Below, one piece after another: positions 49,176 to 56,133 of a stretch of 64,000 nt of DNA; the first letter of the stretch is position 1; the number at the start of each line of letters is the position of its first letter. The translations under genes and the position numbers were made by a program. Origin of the DNA: 79-D21 sp022839995. Lineage in GTDB: Bacteria; Synergistota; Synergistia; Synergistales; 79-D21. The notes below the pieces were generated by a model, which made no database searches, was not told the DNA's origin, and was given only the letters and a program-made list of their open reading frames with translations. The DNA is taken from assembly GCA_022839995.1 (NCBI GenBank), contig JALHIN010000010.1, forward strand, positions 16,375 to 80,374, in the 5' to 3' direction.

Positions 49176-50752
49176 GCTGGCAAGTCCACCTCCCGGCACT
49201 TCTGATCGCGGTCCCTTTACTCGGTGCCTTTCTGGCCCCGCTGACGGCCCTTGGAGGAAAAGGGCTCCGGAACACCTGGTTTGTTCTCGTCAGCCTTGCC
49301 TTCACGCTGATCGCATTCCTGCTGTGGGCGCGGGTCGGTGCTTTCGGAACCGCTGTTTACGTCATGGGGGGGCAGAGCTGGAACCTGGCACTGCCCAGCG
49401 GAATGGAGGTCCCCGTCAGGATCCTGATGGAAGTCGATGCCTTTTCCGCGTTCATGGTCCTGCTCAGCGCGGTTGCAGCTCTAGCGGGAGCGATCTTTTC
49501 CGTTACCTACATGGACCGGTTCTCGGGGCTCGAAAAGTTCGTGGCTCTTTATTTCCTCATGGTGGCCGGGATGTTCGGAATGGAAATCACCGGGGACTTC
49601 TTCAATTTCTTTGTCTTCCTGGAGATTTCTTCGGTTGCCTCATTCGGGCTGGTAGCCTTCTGGCGTGACCGCGGAGAAGCCCTCGAAGCGGCATTCAAGT
49701 ACATGCTCGTATCGACCCTGGGAGCCCTGATGGTCCTTGTGGCGGTCGCGTTCCTTTACTCGAAGTACAACGTGGTGAACATGGCTGCCCTCGGCAAGGT
49801 GATCGAATGGGGAATGGTCGAAAAGACGTCCCTCGTCCTTTTCCTGACAGCCCTTGCAATGAAATGTGGGGCAGTCCCGATGCACATGTGGATGCCCGAT
49901 GCCTATGCCGAAGCTCCGGCAGGTGTGACCTGCGCACTCATAGCGGTCAGCCAGGCATCCCTGTACGGACTTTTCCGGGTTACGTACACGATCTTCGGCG
50001 CATTCATGGGAAGCCCGATCATCCCCTGGGTCATCATCGTGCTTGGGGTCCTCTCGATGTTCATCGGTGTTTCGATGGCGGTCATCCAAAAGGAAGTCGG
50101 AAGACTGATCGCCTACCATTCGGTCTCCCAGGTCGGTTACATGCTCCTTGGCTTCGGAGTGGGACTGCTGGCCCTATCCGACGCGCGAGCCATGGCCGAT
50201 TACGGGTTCACGGCTCTCAAGGGCGGGGTTTACCATATCGTGAACTACACCATGTACAAGGGGTTGCTCTTCCTCTCCGCAGGCGCCCTCTTCTATGCAA
50301 CGGGCTGCCGGAACCTCAACGACATGGGGGGGCTTGGAAGGAAAATGCCGAAAACGATGGGGCTGTTCATGATTGCCGCGGCAGCCATCGCAGGCCTCCC
50401 GCCTTTCAACGGGTTCGTGTCGAAGCTTTTCCTTTACGAGTCCAGCTTCGCCGTTCACCCCGTCCTGGCTGTGTTCGCCATGGTGACCTCGGTTTTGACC
50501 CTGGCGTCTTTCGTGAAGATATTCCAGACGGCCTTCCTTGGCCCGGCGTTGAAAAAGTTCGATAACGTCAGAGAAGTTCCGGGCGCGATGCTCCTGGGAA
50601 TGTCCGTCTTGGGAGTGGCGATCCTTCTTCTTTCGCTTTTCCCGACCTGGTCCGTGAACCATCTTGTCGAACCTGCCGCAAAGGCTTTGGTTGACCAGGC
50701 CTCTTACATCGGAGCCGTTTTTGCGGCGACGGTACCGGGAGGTGGACTGTAA
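49172..50752 (+). CDS. mbhH: Mbh subunit H (MrpD/NuoN-like antiporter)
   Basis: 526 aa, about 14 helices, antiporter-like subunit of the proton-translocating family. Key segments: the conserved Glu in LMEVDAFSAFMVL, FFNFFVFLEISSVASF, the discontinuous-helix region AMKCGAVPMHMWMPDAYAEAP with Lys and His/Asp, and RLIAYHSVSQVGYMLLG. It is the only large antiporter-like subunit in the operon, as in Mbh. The start overlaps mbhG and the stop shares one base with mbhI. Confidence 0.95.
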   Translation: MSWQVHLPALLIAVPLLGAFLAPLTALGGKGLRNTWFVLVSLAFTLIAFLLWARVGAFGTAVYVMGGQSWNLALPSGMEVPVRILMEVDAFSAFMVLLSAVAALAGAIFSVTYMDRFSGLEKFVALYFLMVAGMFGMEITGDFFNFFVFLEISSVASFGLVAFWRDRGEALEAAFKYMLVSTLGALMVLVAVAFLYSKYNVVNMAALGKVIEWGMVEKTSLVLFLTALAMKCGAVPMHMWMPDAYAEAPAGVTCALIAVSQASLYGLFRVTYTIFGAFMGSPIIPWVIIVLGVLSMFIGVSMAVIQKEVGRLIAYHSVSQVGYMLLGFGVGLLALSDARAMADYGFTALKGGVYHIVNYTMYKGLLFLSAGALFYATGCRNLNDMGGLGRKMPKTMGLFMIAAAAIAGLPPFNGFVSKLFLYESSFAVHPVLAVFAMVTSVLTLASFVKIFQTAFLGPALKKFDNVREVPGAMLLGMSVLGVAILLLSLFPTWSVNHLVEPAAKALVDQASYIGAVFAATVPGGGL

Positions 50753-51090
50753 TGTGGGATCAAATCCAAACCGGTTTCGGTTACTGGGACGTCTATGCCT
50801 GGATTGCGTTTTTCCTCATAGCAGGAGGGATGGTTTATCTCATCCGTTCTTTCGGCAGGAAGGATTACAAAAGAGATACCGAACAGGACGAAATTTTCTT
50901 CGGAAGCAACCCGGTCCCAGACGACGGAGAGGAGCTGAAGGTACCGGCGAGTTCCGCCTACTGGGGCTACACGCAGGCCCTGAAGCCTTTCTACGATGTC
51001 CTTGTAGGGTTCCACACGGGGTTGGCTACGGATTACGCCGGCTGGTACATCCTGGTCACTGCGCTGGTCGCGCTTTTGATCCTGTTGTGA
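50752..51090 (+). CDS. mbhI: Mbh subunit I
   Basis: 112 aa, two hydrophobic segments (residues about 12-32 and 96-112) with a charged central loop (EQDEIFFGSNPVPDDGEE). It has the size, position and topology of MbhI, the subunit that links the antiporter part to the hydrogenase part. Assignment rests mainly on gene order. Confidence 0.75.
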   Translation: MWDQIQTGFGYWDVYAWIAFFLIAGGMVYLIRSFGRKDYKRDTEQDEIFFGSNPVPDDGEELKVPASSAYWGYTQALKPFYDVLVGFHTGLATDYAGWYILVTALVALLILL

Positions 51091-51103
51091 GGAGGCGGTG
51101 CAG

Positions 51104-51565
51104 ATGAAATTGACCAGGGCCTTGGAAATCCTCCCGAAATCCCTTTGGGTTTTCCATTGCAACAGCGGATCCTGTAATGGATGCGACATCGAGATCGTCG
51201 CCACGATCACGCCGAGGTACGACATCGAGCGCTTCGGCATGAAGCTCGTGGGAAGTCCTCGTCACGCGGACGTCCTCCTGGTAACCGGCCCGGTCACGAA
51301 GTACATGACCGACCGGCTGCGAAGGATCTACGAACAGGTGCCGGATCCGAAGGTTGTCATCGTCGTCGGCAACTGCGGAGCATCGGGAGACGTGTTCTAC
51401 AAGTCGTATAGCCTCGACGGGCCTGTAGACAACGTCATCCCCGTGGATGTCTACGTTCATGGATGTCCCCCGAGGCCGGAAGCGATCATCGAGGGTGCCG
51501 CGAAAGCGGTTCTCCTTCTGGAAAAGAAAAGGGAAGAACTTTTGAAAGCAGGTGCTTCGCGATGA
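51104..51565 (+). CDS. mbhJ: Mbh subunit J, small hydrogenase subunit (NuoB-like)
   Basis: 153 aa. Holds the single proximal [4Fe-4S] cluster of group 4 [NiFe] hydrogenases: Cys24/Cys27 in SCNGCD, Cys91 in GNCGASG and Cys121 in GCPPRPE. ATG at 51104 after GAGGAGG; GTG at 51098 is possible. Overlaps mbhK by 4 bp. Confidence 0.95.
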   Translation: MKLTRALEILPKSLWVFHCNSGSCNGCDIEIVATITPRYDIERFGMKLVGSPRHADVLLVTGPVTKYMTDRLRRIYEQVPDPKVVIVVGNCGASGDVFYKSYSLDGPVDNVIPVDVYVHGCPPRPEAIIEGAAKAVLLLEKKREELLKAGASR

Positions 51566-52110
51566 AATGCCGGCCCCAGTACGTAAAAGAATGCAAATGC
51601 CCCGAGGAAGTGATGAGCTGTATTCGGGAAACCTTGGGCGAATCCCTTCTGGAAATGGAATTGCGGGAACGTCTGGATGGAATGCCTAGAAGGGTTTTGT
51701 ACCGGGATCTATGGGTTCGTCTCAAAAGAGAAGGATTCCTGAAACTGGTGGATCGCCTCCGCGAGATCGATTTCCTGCATTTTCACGTCATGTCGGGGAA
51801 CGACGACGGGGATGTCGTGACGCTGAACCTGCACTGCAGCCTTTTCAGGGAAGCGGGCGCAGGGCATCGGCTTGGACTGACGCTGAGCGTTCCCATTCCG
51901 AAGGAGGACCTGGTTTTTCCCAGCCTTAACGAGCGGATTCCCGGTACCGAATACAGCGAAAGGGAGATGCGGGAGATGCTGGGAATTCACTTTGAAGGTT
52001 TGCCAAACACGGACCTGCTTTTCCTCCCCGAAAACTGGGATGAGGAAATCAAGCCCTGGCGAAGGGACGAAACCGGCCCTGCTCCCGAAAACATTCGGGA
52101 GCTTTCGTAG
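51562..52110 (+). CDS. mbhK: Mbh subunit K (NuoC-like)
   Basis: 182 aa, complex I 30-kDa-subunit family: DVVTLNLHCSLF and the hallmark FPSLNERIPGTEYSEREMREMLGIHFEGLPNT. ATG at 51562 inside the mbhJ stop (ATGA). Confidence 0.92.
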   Translation: MKCRPQYVKECKCPEEVMSCIRETLGESLLEMELRERLDGMPRRVLYRDLWVRLKREGFLKLVDRLREIDFLHFHVMSGNDDGDVVTLNLHCSLFREAGAGHRLGLTLSVPIPKEDLVFPSLNERIPGTEYSEREMREMLGIHFEGLPNTDLLFLPENWDEEIKPWRRDETGPAPENIRELS

Positions 52111-52121
52111 GAGGGGTGAAC

Positions 52122-53360
52122 ATGTCTGCCGGATCTCATAAAACCTACCGGATCCCAATAGGACCGGTCCACGTAGGGCTGAAGGAACCGGTGACGACCT
52201 GGCTGGATGTGGACGGCGAAAGGATCGTCAAAGCGACCGTCAGGCCGGGGTCGATCCACAGGGGGATCGAGTGGATGGCGAGGGAACGGAACCCGATCCA
52301 GGTCATCTACCTTGCGGAGAGAATCTGCGGGATCTGCTCCTTTACCCATATCGTCGCTTTCCTCAGGGCCGTTGAGGACGCCGCCAAGATCGAAGTTCCG
52401 ATCCGAGCCCAATATATCCGTTCCCTTGTCCTCGAGCTTGAAAGGATCCATTCCCACATCCTCTGGGCCGGGGTGGCCTGTTACACCTTCGGGTACGATT
52501 CCGCCTTCAACCTCGGGATGCTTCTAAGGGAAAAGGTCATGGACGTGCTGGAGGCTCTTACGGGGAACCGCGTGAACTACGGAGTTGGAACGGTGGGCGG
52601 CGTGAGGAGGGATTTGACCCCAAAAGCGGCGAAGGCCGTCAGGGAGATGATCGAATTCTACCGCCGCGAGTTCCAGGCTTTCCTGGATGTGGTGACGGAA
52701 GACCCGATCGCCAAAGCCAGGATGAGGAACGTGGGCGTGCTTTCCGCCGAGGATGCGGTAAGGTATTGCGCCTTGGGACCGACCGCCCGTGGGAGCGGCC
52801 TAAGGGTGGACCTGCGCTACAGTTCGCCATACGAAGCCTACGGAGACCTCGGAGTGACTCCTCTTGTCCCCCAGGACTACAACGGGGAGGTCTTCGGTGA
52901 CGTATACGACAGGTTTTTCGTCCGGGTGATGGAAGTCGTCCAATCACTGGACTTGCTGGAAAAAATCGTGGACGGCATCCCGGAAGGACCGATCACCTGG
53001 GAGCCGAAGCTGCCCAAAGTCCTTGCCGCACTCAAGGCGGCCGACGGGATTGGCTGGGGAATCATCGAAGGACCACGCGGCGATGACACCCATATCGTGA
53101 AACTCACCCGTGGGGAAGAGAACGTGACCTGGTGGAAGGTCCGTGCCCCCACTTACTCAAACGCAGTTTCATGGCCGCTCATGTTCAAGGACCAGGAAAT
53201 TGCGGATGCCCCGTTGATCATCAACAGCATCGACCCCTGCATTTCATGCATGGAGAGGGTCCTTGTTTCGGATGGGAGAATCGGTCGTTCCGAAATCGTC
53301 ACGAAGGCCCAACTGATTGAGAAATGTCGCGAGAAGACGAGGAAGGTGATGGGAGCATGA
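52122..53360 (+). CDS. mbhL: Mbh subunit L, [NiFe] hydrogenase large subunit
   Basis: 412 aa catalytic subunit. Both nickel-binding CxxC pairs are present: Cys69/Cys72 in ERICGICSFTH and Cys373/Cys376 in DPCISCMERV. Complex I NuoD lacks them, so this is a real hydrogenase. About 36 residues follow the second pair without the usual protease motif, as in group 4 enzymes such as Mbh that have a short tail or none removed. Group assignment (4d Mbh) is supported by the operon. Start: ATG 52122 after GGAGGGG. Needs HypABCDEF from elsewhere. Confidence 0.96.
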   Translation: MSAGSHKTYRIPIGPVHVGLKEPVTTWLDVDGERIVKATVRPGSIHRGIEWMARERNPIQVIYLAERICGICSFTHIVAFLRAVEDAAKIEVPIRAQYIRSLVLELERIHSHILWAGVACYTFGYDSAFNLGMLLREKVMDVLEALTGNRVNYGVGTVGGVRRDLTPKAAKAVREMIEFYRREFQAFLDVVTEDPIAKARMRNVGVLSAEDAVRYCALGPTARGSGLRVDLRYSSPYEAYGDLGVTPLVPQDYNGEVFGDVYDRFFVRVMEVVQSLDLLEKIVDGIPEGPITWEPKLPKVLAALKAADGIGWGIIEGPRGDDTHIVKLTRGEENVTWWKVRAPTYSNAVSWPLMFKDQEIADAPLIINSIDPCISCMERVLVSDGRIGRSEIVTKAQLIEKCREKTRKVMGA

Positions 53361-54349
53361 CCGACTTCCTGACGAAGCTGATGAGTGGCACCGCTCTCCT
53401 TTTCCTGGTCCTGCTTCTGGCCGTTCTTTACGATGGCCTGGACCGTGTCGTACATGCAAGGATGCAGAGACGGCTGGGACCCCCTGTGCTTCAGCCCCTC
53501 TACGACCTCATGAAGCTTTTCGTGAAGGAAAACATCGTTCCGAGGAGAGCTGTCGCCTGGGTTTTCAACGGGGCTCCACTGATCGCCGTGACGGCGGTCC
53601 TGATGGTGTTCCTCTATGTCCCGATGGGATCTTTGCCGGCGATCCTGAGCACCGGAGGGGATGTAATCCTGATCGTCTACCTTTTCGCGCTTTCCGCGGT
53701 AGCAATGGTGGCGGGAGGGTTCGCAAGCGGTTCCCCGTATGCGAATATCGGAGCCCAGAGAGAAATGGTCCTGATGATGAGCTACGAGGTCCCGCTGGCG
53801 ATCGTCGTCACCACTCTCGCCTATTTTGCCTACCGCAGCGGAATTCCAGGAGAGCCTTTCAGCCTTGCAACGTTCGTGGCTATGCCGGTTTGGGGTATGG
53901 CTGGGTGGATGGGCATGCTCGGTTTGGGAGCATTGTTCGTGTCCCTCATGGCGGTTGTCCCCGCCGAAGTCGGGAAAGTTCCCATGGATATCGCGGAGGC
54001 GAAGACCGAAATCCTGGAAGGGTTGATCTGCGAATATTCGGGGAGAAACCTTGCGATGTTCAAACTGACATTTGCCTTGAGGAACAGCGCGATGTGCGCT
54101 GTCGTGGTGTCGCTTTTCTTCCCCTGGAACATCGGTGGATTTATCGGCTTGTCCGGTGCCTGGCTCCTGGTGGTCGATTTCCTATTCTTCTGGATCAAGG
54201 TCCTTTTCCTGCAGGTCTTCGGGGTGACGGTCATACGCACGGCTTTCGGGCGTTTCAAAATTTGGCAGGCTTCCCAATTTTACTGGGTTCAGGTTGGCGG
54301 TCTAGCGCTCGCGGGGATGATCCTTCTTTCCCTCGATGTGCTGGCATAG
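53357..54349 (+). CDS. mbhM: Mbh subunit M (NuoH-like)
   Basis: 330 aa, about eight helices, NuoH/MbhM family anchoring the hydrogenase to the membrane: RLGPPVLQPLYDLMKLFVKE, SPYANIGAQREMVLMMSYEVPL and VPMDIAEAKTEILEGLICEYSGRN carry the charged residues of the quinone-like cavity. ATG at 53357 overlaps mbhL (ATGA). Confidence 0.95.
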   Translation: MTDFLTKLMSGTALLFLVLLLAVLYDGLDRVVHARMQRRLGPPVLQPLYDLMKLFVKENIVPRRAVAWVFNGAPLIAVTAVLMVFLYVPMGSLPAILSTGGDVILIVYLFALSAVAMVAGGFASGSPYANIGAQREMVLMMSYEVPLAIVVTTLAYFAYRSGIPGEPFSLATFVAMPVWGMAGWMGMLGLGALFVSLMAVVPAEVGKVPMDIAEAKTEILEGLICEYSGRNLAMFKLTFALRNSAMCAVVVSLFFPWNIGGFIGLSGAWLLVVDFLFFWIKVLFLQVFGVTVIRTAFGRFKIWQASQFYWVQVGGLALAGMILLSLDVLA

Positions 54350-54362
54350 GGGGGCGGATGAG

Positions 54363-54992
54363 ATGCTGAACCGGATGACGCTTCAATTGTTCCGCCAATG
54401 GGTTGACAAGGTATTCACGAATCCTTTCCCGGTACCCCACATGCCGGACAGCCTGACCGGCGCCCTGAAGGCGGCAGCGAAGGGTAAGGTAGAAATCCAG
54501 CCTCCTGTGGAGACCCCGGACCGATTCCGGGGAAGGATCGCCTACGAGAAAGGGAAATGCATCGGCTGCAAGCTTTGCATCAAGGTCTGTCCTGCAAATG
54601 CGATCAGCTTCGTCACGGAAGAAAGGAAAGTGCTTTTTCATGTGGACCGCTGCTGCTTTTGCGAGCAGTGCACGGAGATTTGTCCCGTGAGTTGCATCTG
54701 GATGACCGACGAGTTCATGATCGCGTCCTACGATAGGAAGGAGCAGGTCGTTATCGATTCGGGCCCGAGGCCTCGGGCCGAAAAGGATGAAGCTGAGGCT
54801 GCTCCGGCTGGTCAGAAGTATGAAGTGGACGAAACGAAATGCATCGGCTGTACAAAATGTGCGAGGATCTGCCCGGTAAAGGCGATCTCGGGAACAGTCA
54901 AGCAGCCGCACGTTATCGACAAGTCCGTTTGTGTCGGATGTGGAGCCTGTGCCGAGGGGTGTCCCGTCAAGGCAATTCACCCCTGCGATTGA
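54363..54992 (+). CDS. mbhN: Mbh subunit N, ferredoxin-like with four [4Fe-4S] motifs
   Basis: 209 aa; last gene of the operon. NuoI/MbhN family with the usual two clusters (CIGCKLCIKVCP, CCFCEQCTEICP; about residues 70-110), and then an extra C-terminal ferredoxin domain (CIGCTKCARICP, CVGCGACAEGCP; about 165-205) after an Ala/Glu-rich linker. Thermococcal MbhN ends after the first two. The added domain may be a docking or relay site for electrons. ATG at 54363. Confidence 0.92.
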   Translation: MLNRMTLQLFRQWVDKVFTNPFPVPHMPDSLTGALKAAAKGKVEIQPPVETPDRFRGRIAYEKGKCIGCKLCIKVCPANAISFVTEERKVLFHVDRCCFCEQCTEICPVSCIWMTDEFMIASYDRKEQVVIDSGPRPRAEKDEAEAAPAGQKYEVDETKCIGCTKCARICPVKAISGTVKQPHVIDKSVCVGCGACAEGCPVKAIHPCD

Positions 54993-55002
54993 TCGGAAGT
55001 CG

Positions 55003-55035
55003 AAAGGGGGGCTGGAGAGAAACCAGCCCCCCTTT
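55003..55035 (+). terminator. Terminator after the mbh operon
   Basis: AAAGGGGGGCTGG (55003-55015) pairs with CCAGCCCCCCTTT (55023-55035), loop AGAGAAA. Few Ts beyond the stem. Confidence 0.75.
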
Positions 55036-55070
55036 GAAATTTCAGGATCAATTGAATGGAGGTAGTGCTT

Positions 55071-56123
55071 ATGGAAGGAAACCGGGAGAAGGTCCTTGTC
55101 GCTTTGACCGGAGGGACGATCGCCAGCGCTTTCAAGGGAGCAAGCGCCTGGCCGGACGAGACCACGGTTGACCACCTGAGAAACGCGATCCTGGAATTTT
55201 TCGGAGAAAAGGGCCTCGATGCTATCGTTTACGAACCCTGGGGACGGCCTGGGTACGACAGTTCGGACCTGGACCCGGGCCACTGGGTCGAGCTTACCCG
55301 GGCCATCAACGAAGCTTTCGGGGAAGGTGCCCGCGGAGCTCTCGTCCTGCACGGAACGGACACGATGGCCTACACCGCGGCCTGGCTCAGCCTTTGCTTT
55401 GCTGGAACCCATTTGCCGGTGATCCTGACGGGTAGCCAGTTTACCCGGGATTTTACGCCCGAGGACGGTTCGGTGAACCTGAGAGGGGCAGCCCAGGTCG
55501 TTGCGTCGGGATTCCCCGGGGTCTGGATCTATTTCAACTGGAAGTTGATTCCTGCCGCCAGGGCCCATAAAGCGAGGGCGGTTCACCCGGATGCCTACGT
55601 GGCTGAAAACGGATTCCCGGTCTACTTCAACCCTGCGTGGGGTAGAGGGGGGAGGGAAACCCTTCCGCACGAGGCGGCGGGAAAAAACTGGAAACCCTCG
55701 GAGGAATGCCGGATTGCCTTGGAGAAGGGCCCTCTTTCAGCCCGTGAAGCCTCTCGATCGATCCGGTGGGTTTTCTGCGCCCCGGGTTCGATGCCTCATT
55801 TTTCCGGGACGGAGAGATACATCGGGGTCATCGGCTTTGGTTCAGGAAATGCCCCGCAGTCTGTCCTTGGGCGAATACGGGAGGTTTTCCGGGGCCCGAT
55901 GAAACCGCACATCCTCGCCTGCAGCCAGGCTGAAGGCGATGTGAAAAACCCCAAGGCATACCATGGCGTTGGGATCGGTTCCCTGGCGGAAGATGGATTT
56001 CCGGTCTGGAGCCAGATGGATTATCCCATCGAGTTCATCCAGGCCTTGGCCTGTTTCGCGGAAGTTGTATCCCCCCAGGAACCGGGCCGGATCCTTGAAC
56101 GCTACCTGCAGAAAATCCGGTAG
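55071..56123 (+). CDS. ansA: L-asparaginase
   Basis: Hydrolyses asparagine to aspartate and ammonia; cytosolic (no signal peptide), so type I-like. 350 aa. Catalytic motifs: ALTGGTIAS (Thr nucleophile), LHGTDTMAYTA with the second Thr-Asp, LTGSQFTRDF and EDGSVNLRGA. ATG at 55071 lies 8 bases after GGAGGTA; the ATG at 55056 would lie inside that site. Convergent with polA. Confidence 0.93.
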   Translation: MEGNREKVLVALTGGTIASAFKGASAWPDETTVDHLRNAILEFFGEKGLDAIVYEPWGRPGYDSSDLDPGHWVELTRAINEAFGEGARGALVLHGTDTMAYTAAWLSLCFAGTHLPVILTGSQFTRDFTPEDGSVNLRGAAQVVASGFPGVWIYFNWKLIPAARAHKARAVHPDAYVAENGFPVYFNPAWGRGGRETLPHEAAGKNWKPSEECRIALEKGPLSAREASRSIRWVFCAPGSMPHFSGTERYIGVIGFGSGNAPQSVLGRIREVFRGPMKPHILACSQAEGDVKNPKAYHGVGIGSLAEDGFPVWSQMDYPIEFIQALACFAEVVSPQEPGRILERYLQKIR

Positions 56124-56133
56124 GAAGGGACAG

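Noticed and set aside
51104..54992. Partial respiratory complex I (NuoB, C, D, H, I)
   Set aside because: The NuoD-like protein keeps both CxxC nickel-binding pairs, which complex I lacks, and Mrp-type genes precede it in Mbh order.
54255..55670. Long minus-strand open frame opposite mbhM-mbhN-asparaginase
   Set aside because: It spans several real plus-strand genes with their own motifs and a terminator; shadow.
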